Assembly: GCA_022813625.1 (NCBI GenBank)
Contig: JAKLMB010000023.1
Span: 1-64,000 of the forward strand
Direction: 5' to 3'
DNA from: Aaosphaeria pasadenensis
Lineage: Eukaryota; Ascomycota; Dothideomycetes; Pleosporales
Length of the DNA: 64,000 nucleotides
The position numbers were made by a program, and so were the translations under genes. The notes under the pieces were generated by a model. The model ran no database searches. It saw nothing but the letters and a program-made list of their open reading frames with translations, and was not told the origin of the DNA. Shown piece after piece: positions 22,937-34,423 of the stretch. Numbering within the stretch: position 1 is the first letter of the stretch; every line of letters starts with the position of its first letter.

Positions 22937-24878
22937 AGGAATTGACGGATCGAAATTGAGACCAGAGTGCGGAGATGGAGTTGATGGCAATAAAAAATCC
23001 GGAGTTGAACTTCGCGTACACGACCTTGCGTTTCGGAGGCGATCACGGGATTGACTGGCCCGTATGAATCCATACCCTTCTTTTCGTTCAGGGTTCCTTT
23101 GGAGTTTTTCTTTTTTTCTCCTCGGTCAAATCGGAAAGGGATCGAAGATTTGGGACGGTAGGCAGCATAAGGATGAACAAATTGGTTGGAGGTGTATGTA
23201 CATGTGTACGCCGCTAGGATGATGCATCCTACTACCTACTACCTAAGTGCACTACTTAGCATATTTGCAATATTTAAAGAAACTCATTCGAAATACCGAT
23301 CAAACCCGTGACTTCCAATTCATCTCTCCTGGCTCAAGACAGCAGGCATCACCGCGTGACGAAACTGAAGAAAATGCATCTGCGACATCGCAATCGAGAT
23401 GAATATCAACTCAGCATCTCAAAAAATCATCTCAATGGGACAAACATCCAATGGTATAATTGTAGATTAATAGAAAAAAGAGCGAATCGACGTCTACTTT
23501 TATGATAACAAAAGATCCCCCCTAGAGCTTCCCAGCCCGTATGAGCTGACCATCACGCCACGCCACGCTCCCCCCATCCCTCTGACGTCTGTTCTCGCTC
23601 CTGTGCGGGTGCGGGACCAACATCTGATAAAAATCACCATTTGTGCGTGTGCGTGCGTGTGTGCGTGCGAGCGAGACTGTCGGATCTGATAACAGTAGCC
23701 AGCAAAGCAGGGCAGGGTGGCGAGCAAACGAAACGCAAACGCTACGCTTGGCATATGTGCTGCCAGTCAGTCGGTCATTATTATTTCACGAAACGCTCGT
23801 GTGCCTTTTCCCGTCGGGCGACGCGGGAATCTCTGACTCCTCCCCGTCCTCCTCCTGCTCGCCGTCGTCTTTTCTTTTCCGCCGTGCAAGCCTGTTTTTT
23901 TTAATTACTATTTGGAATCTTGGGCGACGGCCGCCAGCAAGCCGCTAAGGGAAAAAAGTGACGGTGGAAGTGTCCGCCTTTTGGACGTATTGTTGAAGCA
24001 GAGGGACGGTATTATTAATCGAGGGTTTGCGGTGGATATGTGACTGGGATGTTGTGGAATGGGGCATGGGAAATTGGGAATAGAGAGATGACTATGTGGG
24101 TCGGAGGTGGTTTAGTTGGGTTTGTTGGGTCGTTGATGGGTATGCAGCATGGAGTGTACTGAGTTGTTGCAAATGGAATGGGAATTTTAGAATGGTATAT
24201 ACGATTTTGAGAAATCATTTATGACAATGGTAGCAATGGCGCGGGCAATTATGGACGATACGCTGTTGGTGAGCTGTTTGGCACATGCTTTCGGTCGCTT
24301 GCTTGAATTCGAATGGGTCAGTATGGAAGCTTTCAACGACGTCACATATCGTTCATCTGATATGGGCGAGCAGCATGTCTTATCAGTCACATGTAGATGC
24401 CGTGCAAGAGAAATAACACCAAGTTTCGTGCAATAAACAATATTCGTGGTCCCAATTGAAACGGCGGAGAGGTGTCAGAGTCCTGCTGGCACTGGCTGTT
24501 CAATCTGATATTGGTCTTTTGAATAAGCTGAACTGATTATAGATTGAAAATTCATCAGATGTGGGATACGGTTCATTGAATAGAATTAATAGGCTCAGCC
24601 ATAGTTTTCAGTATAATTAGCAACCTGTAGCAATTGTTACGACTCTTCGCGACCAAATGAAGCGATGATATGTGTCTGTGCACATCATAAACGTCGTCCC
24701 CAACCCCAGGGGCGCGTCGGGGCGGTGGGAAGCGGCAGAACGCGTGTCGCGTCGCCCATTAAGTGGAAAGTGGAAAGTGCAGTTCTGCCAAGTCCAATCG
24801 ATTCCTCTACATCACAGAACCACTTCATCTTTTGAATCGTCTTCGTTTACTTGTTATAATAGGTGTTTGTAGGCAAAA
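22937..24878. other. 1.9 kb spacer ISU1 to MSH2
   Basis: The spacer has the ISU1 3' end, a TGTGCG-type simple repeat at about 23641-23675, a pyrimidine-rich patch at 23820-23900, and the MSH2 promoter with an ACGCGT box. Short ORFs (at most 101 codons) overlap the simple repeat and are not credible genes. Confidence 0.4.
24740..24745. promoter_or_regulatory. MCB-like box (ACGCGT) upstream of MSH2
   Basis: A palindromic ACGCGT lies 134 bp upstream of the MSH2 start codon, followed closely by a related TCGCGTCGC. ACGCGT is the MluI cell-cycle box bound by MBF (Mbp1/Swi6) in ascomycetes, which drives G1/S genes including mismatch-repair genes in yeast. One site alone is suggestive, not proof. 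Confidence 0.45.
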
Positions 24879-27755
24879 ATGGCTTCACGACCGGAGCTGA
24901 AAGAGGAGGACGAGTCGAGCTTCTGTAAATTCTTCCGCAACTTGCCCCAGCCGGGTGACGACACAGTACGGATCTTCGATCGTGGAGACTACTACTCCGC
25001 ACATGGTGAAGATGCGAAGTTCATTGCTACAACTGTAAGTTCGAGATTCAATTGTTGCAATTGAGACTACTCTAACCCTGGTGATAGGTATATCGAACGA
25101 ATGCCGTCATCCGCAAGCTTGGCCGCGAGCCCGGCCTCGAATCCATCACAATGACCGTCATGGTCTACCGCAATTTCCTACGAGACGCGCTGTTCCGATT
25201 GAGTAAAAGGATAGAAGTCTGGCAATCCTCTGGAAAGAGGATGGATTGGAAGGTGGCAAAACAGGTACGCCCATCGCCCTGTACGCTTTTCTATCAGAAA
25301 CTGACAGCGATAGGCATCGCCCGGAAACCTCCAAGACCTTGAAGACGAACTCGGCGGTCAGATCGAAAACGCACCTATAATACTGGCAGTGAAGATTACG
25401 GCAAAGGCAGGTGAGGCCCGACATGTCGGTGTCTGCTTTGCGGATGCGAGTGTTCGGGAGCTCGGTGTGAGCGAGTTTCTTGACAATGATTCTTATTCCA
25501 ATTTCGAATCGTTGTTGATTCAACTCGGCGTCAAGGAGTGTCTCATACAAGCAGATCCCGCCAAGAAAGATGTAGAGTTGGGAAGGATCCGAAAGATTGC
25601 AGACAACTGCGGCTGCGCTATCGCAGAGCGGTCAGTGGCGGACTATGGCACTAAGGACATCGAGCAGGATCTTCCACGATTGCTAAAGGACGAAAAGGCC
25701 GCCGGGACGCTTCCTCAAACGGATTTGAAGTTGGCCATGGGATCCGCAGCAGCGTTGATCAAATACCTCGGCGTCATGTCTGACTCCTCCAACTTCGGAC
25801 AATACCAGCTCTATCAGCATGATCTCGACCAGTACATGAAGCTCGATGCAGCCGCCTTGAAGGCACTAAATCTCATGCCCGGCCCAAGGGATGGTTCCAA
25901 AACCATGAGCCTCTACGGACTCCTCAACCACTGCAAGACGCCTACCGGAAGTAGACTGCTTGCACAATGGTTGAAACAGCCGTTGATGAATATTGTAGAG
26001 ATCGAACGCCGCCAGCAATTAGTGGAGGCATTTGTCAACGACACAGAACTCCGGCAAACCATGCAAGAGGAGCACCTACGCTCGATACCGGATCTCTACC
26101 GACTGGCCAAGAAGTTTCAGCGCAAGGTAGCCAATCTCGAGGACGTGGTGAGGGCATATCAGGTGATCATCCGTCTTCCTGGATTCCTTGGTACTCTCGA
26201 ATCTGTAATGGATGAACAGTATCGTGATCCATTAGACGCAGAGTACACTTCAAAACTAAGAGAGTACTCGGATTCGTTCGCAAAACTTCAGGAGATGGTA
26301 GAAACGACGGTCGATCTGGACGCGCTTGACAACCACGAGTTCATTATCAAGCCAGAGTTTGACGAGTCATTACGAGTTATCCGTAAACGCCTCGACAAGT
26401 TGAGGCGCGAGATGGATGCAGAGCACTCACGGGTGGGACGCGACCTAAACCAAGATACGGAGAAGAAGCTCTTCCTCGAGAATCATCGTGTCCACGGCTG
26501 GTGCTTCAGACTGACCCGCAATGAAGCCAGCTGCATACGAAACAAGAGACAGTACAAGGAGTGCTCAACCCAGAAGAACGGCGTTTACTTCACCACCGAC
26601 ACATTACAGCAAACGCGACGCGAATTCGACCAATTGTCCGGCAACTACAACAGAACCCAGGCCGGGCTCGTCAATGAGGTAGTAGCAGTCGCCTCGTCAT
26701 ACATTCCCGTGATCGAGAAGCTGGCTGCAGTACTTGCACATCTTGACGTTATCGTTGCATTTGCACATGTATCCGTCCACGCACCAACATCATATACCCG
26801 ACCCACGATGCACAAACGAGGAACCGGAAACACCATCTTGAAAGAAGCCAGACATCCGTGCATGGAAATGCAGGACGACATCTCCTTCATCACCAACGAC
26901 GTGAGCCTCATCCGGCAAGAGAGCGAGTTCCTAATCATCACCGGCCCCAACATGGGCGGAAAGTCCACCTACATCCGCCAAATCGGCGTCATCGCCCTCA
27001 TGGCCCAGATAGGCTGCTTCGTGCCCGCGTCCTCCGCCGAGCTCACTATCTTCGACTGCATACTCGCGCGCGTCGGCGCCAGCGACAGCCAAACCAAAGG
27101 CGTGTCGACCTTCATGGCGGAGATGCTCGAAACGGCCAACATCCTCAAGTCCGCGACCAAGGAATCCCTCATCATCATCGACGAGCTCGGCCGCGGCACC
27201 AGCACGTACGACGGCTTCGGCCTCGCCTGGGCCATCTCCGAACACATCGTCAAGGAGATCGGCGCCTTCGCCCTCTTCGCCACGCACTTCCACGAGCTGA
27301 CCGCGCTCTCTGACACCTACAAACAAGTCCAGAACATGCACGTCGTCGCGCACATCTCCGAAGGCACCACCTCCTCCCCCTCCTCCTCCGCACCATCCAA
27401 GAAGCGCGAAGTCACCCTCCTCTACAAAGTCGAACCCGGCGTCTGCGACCAATCCTTCGGCATCCACGTCGCGGAGCTCGTCCGCTTCCCCCAGAAAGTC
27501 ATCAACATGGCGAAGCGCAAAGCCGACGAGCTCGAGGACTTCTCCGGCAAGCACGAGCAGGGGTTCGAGCAGGCTTCCAAGGAGGACGTCGAGGAGGGCA
27601 GCAGGCTCCTCAAGGAGATGCTCGTCGCGTGGCAGGCGGACGTGCAGAGCCAGGGCCTCACCAAGAAGCAGCAGGTCGCGAGGATGCAGGAGCTCGTCAG
27701 GGGGAACGAGAAGTTGTTGCAGAATGGGTTTTTCAAGGGCATCCAGGCGCTGTGA
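24879..27755 (+). CDS. MSH2: DNA mismatch repair protein Msh2
   Basis: Msh2 is the common subunit of MutS-alpha (Msh2-Msh6) and MutS-beta (Msh2-Msh3), which recognise mismatches and loops in the nucleus. The model is join(24879..25034,25088..25264,25314..27755), giving 924 residues, the standard fungal length. The N-terminal MutS I domain reads FCKFFRNLPQPGDDTVRIFDRGDYYSAHGEDA. The lever and clamp region includes YGLLNHCKTPTGSRLLAQWLKQPL. The ATPase has Walker A GPNMGGKST at about 655-663, Walker B IIIDELGRGTSTYDGF with the acidic pair at about 734, and the FATHFHEL switch. The helix-turn-helix tail includes CDQSFGIHVAEL. All motifs are intact. An upstream ACGCGT box is consistent with G1/S expression. 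Confidence 0.95.
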
Positions 27756-29555
27756 AATGTTTACGCTTTTTCAGAGCTGAATACTTGTGCTTGGGGACAC
27801 ATCGCGGCGTTTTGTGGGGTTAAGGGGGTATGGATAGCTTTTTATCAACTTAGGGCAAGGAGTAAGGACAGTATGGTTTCTGGTATCGTGTATGAATAAG
27901 GTACATTACATCACATTACATTAGAAGATTTCACAGAGAATGTAAAAAGGCGAGCGACGCAGAAAGCAAGCTGATCTTCAGACATTTCCGATGATTCAAT
28001 GGTGCTTGCTACGTGACCTATTCAACGCACGTATATTCCTATAACCTTTGCGAGACTGAGAGTCAAGGGGGAAGAGGACTCCCATCGTAGATTCGACGGG
28101 CACGACTACACTTCTCTCTCTCACACACACACACACATTCGAACACAGGGCTGGGTCGCATGTCTCTCACGCACAGTAGATCCGTACGTTCATCAGTGCC
28201 GGCCGTTTTCATGATTCGTACGTCAGATCCACACATACGCGAGATAGGTGGGAAGCGAAAACCGTGGATTGGATCTCGGGATCTAGAGTGGGAGGGGTGA
28301 TGCGGAGATGGGATACCTTGTATGTATGGTACGATAAGTGAGAGAGTGAGAGTAGAGAGCGTGTGCGATCAGTCTCCCAGAGTTTGTATAAATGCACAGG
28401 CAGAATATCAAAGAGGGAGGAATGGGAAGGTCGCGCTGGGCATGTCCATCTATCAGCACCATCAAAAGCACAGCAAAAGAACAAACTTCACTTTTTCTCA
28501 TGTTCTCATGTTGTTATGGACATTCGATTTTCTTATCTTAATTTCCCTTTCTCTTCCTTCCTCCTTCCGGCTTTCGTAAGGAAAGGAGGCAAGAAAGGAA
28601 AGGGTGGGTGATTATCGAAAAGTCCTAAGGTACACTTTCTTCTTCTTTCTCATATCCCCGACCGGTGATGTCCCACCCACGTTTCCTGCAAGTCCTGCCG
28701 TGCCACTTTGTTCGTTTTCCTTTCGGCGGTCTGGCTGATGGGGGGGATAGGAGGGGAGGGGGAAAGGGGAGGAGAAGTGCTGGAGGAGCTGGTTTGGTTT
28801 CTTTCTTTCTGTCTCTTCGAATGAAGAGAAGTATGTGTAAGCAAGCATGCCAACCGCAAGTGGTGTTGACCATTGCTACTGAAAACTTCAGTACGGGCTG
28901 CGGCTGCGCTTGCTGCTTCAGAGAAGAGATGAGCGTGCGCTCAGTCTCTTGATTGTAAATGAAGACTTTTTTCCGTCTAATAACGATCAAGCATGATATG
29001 GTCTTCATTGCTTGTTTGCTTGCCCCACGACGTCTGAGATCAACACTTTCACTCATGACGGAACCGATGACGCTCATGCTGGAACTTACAAAGACGAAGT
29101 GAAGTTTAGGGCAGGCGTGAGGCAAGGCAGGTAAAAGGGGATAGGGCATAATAAAAACAGGGCTGGGGGAATGAGTACCCCCATTGTGAATGTTCAAAAA
29201 AGGACGTTTAAAGGGGCTAGATTAAACCAATACAGTGGACAAGAACACCTCGCTGAATTGCGAATCTGAGAAACCGAACAAGCCCAACATCGTCATAGAC
29301 CTCAAAGAAAGGATTGAATAGGTGGTTGGTACAAAAAGCTCGTCGAGGGGTCTTCGTCCCCGGCATACAGTGCAAATACAAGGGGTGAGAAAAGAAAATC
29401 GTAAGGGCTGTGCAGCCAGAATAATGCTCAGCGGGCGTCCGCGTGAGCAGGTCTATGGTCGTAAATCCGTGTGTATGGGGTATCTGTTTTCGATCTTCAG
29501 GGTGATTGATGGGAACCTCTGAGATCCTTGAAATACAAAAGATGAAAAAAATTGC
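27756..29555. other. 1.8 kb convergent spacer MSH2/VAC7
   Basis: This holds the 3' ends of two convergent genes. There is a CT/CA simple repeat at about 28112-28135 and a G-rich tract at 28738-28778. ORFs here run on both strands over low-complexity DNA and lack splice or family support. No RNA gene was recognised. Confidence 0.4.
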
Positions 29556-32500
29556 CTATGGGTCTGGATATACGAGTGAAAGAAGGGAATTTGCACCTCG
29601 TACATCGTGACGATCCAAGGACTTTGGTGATTTCTTTACAGGGTGGGGGGATGGGTTGTTTTCAGCATCCGTGATTTTGAGCTTGAGCTTCTTCTTCTCG
29701 GCGTCGGGATCGTAGAAGTAGGATGCAGTCACTGGGACGGTGTTCTCGCGAGTGCTGAGCGGAAGCTGGTACTTGAATACGCCGCGGACAATCAGCTGAA
29801 AGGGGTATTGGAGAACCTCTTCCCATCGTTCGGTACCTCCTGCTTCGGTCTTGTTGCCGGGCTTTGACAAGCGCATGCCACCGAGGGAGGAAACGTTCTG
29901 TCGTTTGATAGGTGAGCCCTCGAAGGAAAGCGGGGAGTCGAACTTGAATATGCGGCCAAGCAACATGGTTCTTGGCTCTCCGTCGCCGATGGGATCTGTT
30001 CCTTCATCAACGCCGCCGGTCACGTCGACAGCGTCTTCCGAAATAGGAGTCCAGGTCTCTTCGTTCTCATGGTGGCCTCCATGCTCTCGCCACCAACGAT
30101 CTGAGCCGACGTGCTTACTTTTAGCGAAAATGTTGACGTCCATGTCGGCGATCGTAACTCCTATGATATTAGGATTAATAGCGTCGACAACCAAGTCGAG
30201 CATCAGCTCCTCCTGACTTGCAACGACGTTTTGGATCTCGCGGACATTGACTCCTGTAAGCGGCTTTGTCGTTGCAAACACGAGTCCAACAGCACTGAAG
30301 ACTAGGACAAGTACGAGGATTGCTAGCACCAAACAGCCGGCGAATCGGCGGCACCATCCGCCGCTATGACGATGACGACGTTCCATGTGGCGGACAGTGG
30401 CACTATTGCGGTGGTGTCGAGGGGTTCGAACTCGGGGGCTGCGAACCGATGATATCAGTGGCGTGCGTTCGTCGTCCGCCGCGTTCTCAGCATCAATATC
30501 ATAAGTCGAGAACTCGCCCTGCTTTCGACTGCCGTTGGCGCTGCCATTACTATTTCCATTGCCCATATTGAACGTATGGAATCTGGGACTATTAGGCTGC
30601 GATGGGTGTCTTGATGACGGTCCGCGTGTTCGAGAAGATTGAGGCATGGAGGAGTCGCTGTCGACGAGCACGTGACTTAGAGCACCCCGCCCCTGACCCT
30701 GCCGGCCAAGGTGGTGATGGTGGGTGCTCCCATTCACTCTGGCCGATCCGACGCGAACCGTCCCCTCGCCACGCTCACTACCCTCTTGATCAATGTTCGT
30801 GTTGTTGTACGGGTTTGCGAACTTCATGCTGCTCTTCTTGTTGGGGTTCTTGTGCGAATCGCGAATCATCATCGCACGTGGGTCAGCCAAACTCGTGACG
30901 GAGGTCATGCTGGGGGTCCTAGAATGGTGATGTCGGCTTCGATGCGGTTGCGAGTCGGGCGGGTTCGACTCGTATATGAATGTGGCATCCGAATCTGATG
31001 AGTTGGCCTCGTCCACTGCACTTGCGACTTTCTGTTCGAAGACGTCTGCTTTGGATGAAGCTTTGTGGAAGCTAATGTCAGTACTTTGAATAGGAGGAGA
31101 TGACGAAAAGTGAGAGAAAGGATGCCTAATCCTCCTTCCTCCCGGGCATCTGGAGGCGACGGACTTGTACGTCGATCGGGTCTCCGCATGCGCGGGGAGG
31201 TGGCATGGGGAACATGGTAAATCAACGCATGGTGCAATGGCAGAAAGAAAGAAGAAAATCGAGATGACCTACCGGTGCCTGAGTTGATCGAGGGAGCCTT
31301 TCGCTTTGGCTTTTGCTTCTCTTTCCTAGGTCTGATGGTCTCGTTGCTGGGTTTTAAGCGCAGACTTCCGTCCACGCGACCAGATGCCGACCTTTCCTGG
31401 TTGCCTATACTAGCCTGCGCCACTGACGGAACAGTCTCCGTCTCGACTGTCATGTTATTTTTTGAAGGCTCAGCACGAGACTTTGGAGCTGGTGGAATTG
31501 ATGAAGATGCCTTTGATGCGAGATCAGTCAACTTTTGTGAGCTTGCCGATCGCTTGTCCTGGCTTCTGGTAGTGGTTGTGGGTGTGTCACTCCCACTCTC
31601 GGTGTGGAGGCTTGCTCTGGTGCTGAGGTCTTCCGTAACCTTTGACGATGCGCGAGCGTCACTCCGCTCGTCGTCTGAAGCTTTGCGATTGTACGAGGAA
31701 GACGATGATGAGAGACTATAGTGAAGTAATTTAGCACGGGTGAGCCTACAACAATGACGTCGTGCGTAACCCGAAGTGTTGCCGAACTTGTCAAAGAAAA
31801 TGGACAAAACAAAATCTGGAACTTACTCTGGCTGCTCGATGATGTCCGTTCCGGGAGTGGCGGGCAGACTGCCTTCCTGGACTGTCTCGAGTTTCGGTGC
31901 GGCGCCGCTCGCCCCCCTTGGTGTTGTTTTCATGCTCACTGGTTGCTCTTCTGGATCACTGAATTTCCCGTCATCTTTCGCAGGAAGGCGAGGGGTGCCT
32001 GCAGGCGATGAAGCTTGAACGACGATAGCAGGCGTAGAGGATGGATCGGTTTTTCTTGTTTGAGACTGAGCACGTAGCGAGTTCCTACGGGATCTGGAGC
32101 GAGTATCGGAGGAGGGAGGAGGTGACTTTAAGCGCGGCGAGACGGGCCAATGGGGAGTATTATCGCCTGAGGAGTTTGCGGAGTTCGACTTCAGAGGTCG
32201 AGGAACTCTGGAAGGGTCCTGGGCGGATGCAGGTTGCAGCTGGGGTATGCTCGCCGAGGAGAGAGCGCGCTGTATGGCGGCAGCGGAGGGGACAGTGGTG
32301 GTGGTTCCTGGGAGGGTAGGACCTCTACTTGGGCTGACATCGGTGCTGCTCTTGCGCGAACGGAGACCTGCCCTAGGCATGTGGCCCGAGGGAGCTGTTT
32401 GCTGGCTTTGCTGGCGCTGCGAGGGCCTGGCAGGTGAAGGGTCTCGCGAGGAGAGCGGCGAATTCGCGATGGACGGCGATGCGGAACCGTTCGAGACGCG

Positions 32501-32719
32501 CGTTTGGTGGAGAGAGGGTTGGCGGCGTGCAGACCCGCTGTCGGATGCAGGCGCGGATGCAGGAGGAGGAGTTGTCTGGGCCTTGTTTGTGGAGGAATCG
32601 TGGGAGTCACCGGCGTCGCGAGTGGTGGAGATGTGGAGAGAAGGAGCAGCGGATGAGGTAGGTTCTGCAGACTCCAGGGCACCGGTGATGGAACGATAGG
32701 AGTTGTCGTTGGAGGTCAT
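29556..32719 (-). CDS. VAC7: Vacuolar segregation protein Vac7
   Basis: Vac7 is a vacuolar membrane activator of the Fab1 PI3P 5-kinase complex, controlling PI(3,5)P2 and vacuole size. The model is complement(join(29556..31060,31273..31745,31827..32719)), 956 residues. About 690 N-terminal residues are Ser/Pro/Arg-rich and disordered. The conserved core includes KADVFEQKVASAVDEANSSD, FIYESNPPD and DDERTPLISS. One membrane helix lies at about 695-718 (FAGCLVLAILVLVLVF), and a lumenal domain follows with NVVASQEELMLDLVVDAINPN. For intron 2 a second in-phase solution exists (donor GTCATC after 31269, acceptor TAG before 31071). It would add SFHK residues and give 961 residues, and the sequence alone does not decide. 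An acidic/His-rich segment is in the middle. Confidence 0.88.
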
Positions 32720-33592
32720 GGTGAAGAATGAATGGGCGTGGGGGCCTGGGCAGGCCGTGGCATGCTGGACGACGTACGATGAGTTGTTCGCTGCTCAGGT
32801 ACTGGCGTGTCGCGAGGGCCCTGGTAGCAGTGAGGTCCGAGAGAGATACGGTGGTGATGAAGCGAGCGAGCGAGCGAGCGAGCCAACCGAACAATAGCGG
32901 TCAGTTTAGATTTTAGATGAAGGTGGCCTGTCCGAGCGCGCAACGGGGCGAGAGATCGTTGGAGGAAGGCAACCGAGCGGATGGGATATCCGGCCGTAGT
33001 GGCACGCAGGGAGGAAGCAGTCGAATCACATCTGTGGGAGGGGAACGCGTTGAGCGAAAGGGATGTGTGGGGATGGATGGGGGTGAAGGTGGGAGAAGAA
33101 GAAGAAGAAGAAAGGAAGAAGAAGGGAAGGGGAGAAAGAAGAAGAAGATGATGATGATGGATGGGCGACGTTGGGAGATGGGGAAGTAGTTAGGGTAGGG
33201 TATGGGTAGTTAGTAGGCAGATGGTAAAATGGGGTGTGGGAGAGGATGGAGATTGGGTTATTTGGGGCGACGGAGGGCGGACGGAGGTTTGGCTGCTTGG
33301 CTTATGGGGGCCAGGGCAGCGACAATACAGCAACACTGTAGATAGAAGAGGGGAGGGAGACGGTTCAATGGTGAGTGAGTGGGTTCAGAGAACAACCAAT
33401 GGGTGAAAGAATTAGGTAGTTTAATCGGGTGAAAGAGTATTCGTAGTACGACAACGACAACGACTACGACTACGGACTGAAGGAGTGGGAGGAGTAAGAA
33501 AGTGAGCGAGTGATGACGGAAGTGTGACACGGCGAGAAATACAACCAACTCAGGCACAAGGCACACACTGTACGGAACGGAGTACACACACA

Positions 33593-33609
33593 CCCCCCCC
33601 CCCCCCCCC
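33593..33609 (+). repeat. Poly-C tract (about 17 nt)
   Basis: An uninterrupted run of about 17 C directly follows a CA dinucleotide stretch. It is the longest of three C runs in the spacer. The length may be affected by sequencing error. Confidence 0.7.
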
Positions 33610-34411
33610 AAGAGTACGCCACACACAGCACAAAACACCACAGTACAGTACAGCACAGCATAGCCCATGGATGGGTAGTATGTATAGGGTAATTAACCTA
33701 TAGTTAAGATTACTATATAATAGAGGATGGTGATGACTCGGTACCTCCTCGTATGATACATAACACATAACACGTATGCACAGCACACAGTACACAGTGA
33801 AGAGTCCACGCACAATAGATGAGGATAAGATCAATAATCAATAGGAAAAGAAATAGGAAAAACAAAACCAAATCAATAATCCGATCCACACGAGTCAACG
33901 CACAAAGGAAAAAAAAGGAAAATAATGAAAAAGAATAACTAGTAAAGGTGAAACTAATTATTTCATCATTCGAGAAAGATCTAGGATGACAAAAAGGCCC
34001 ACTCATCCGCTCCGTACCGACTCTGACTACTAATTACTACTGCCTACTGACGAATGGTACATGTCCCTGCCTAGTAATTACTGCCAACTACCAGGTACTC
34101 GTCACACTACACACTATCTATGGCGGCTGGCCCTACTGGAACCGTCCACCCATGTCCGCTGGGCCGCGGTACCGCTGAACCGCCAGGCACACATGCGACC
34201 TCTTCCTCGTACCAACTGTACTGTAGTTACGAGGTATAGTTACGAGGCAGTCCATTCAGTCAGTCAGTCAGTCACTTGTCTCTGTGTGTGTCCTGTCTTA
34301 ACTGGTCTCGTCTTGTCTCGCTGTCTATCTCGCCTTTGCCAACTCAGCAACCAACCCTCCATCCTTGACTCTCATCTTCATCCCAATCAAATCCTTACCT
34401 TGATACCTTAA

Positions 34412-34423
34412 CCCCCCCCCCCC
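34412..34423 (+). repeat. Poly-C tract (12 nt)
   Basis: Second C run in the VAC7/IST1 spacer, in the same strand orientation as the other two. Confidence 0.7.

Noticed and set aside
26931..27554. 207-codon ORF antisense to MSH2
   Set aside because: It mirrors the GC-rich third codon positions of the MSH2 ATPase region; no start context, splice sites or motifs of its own.
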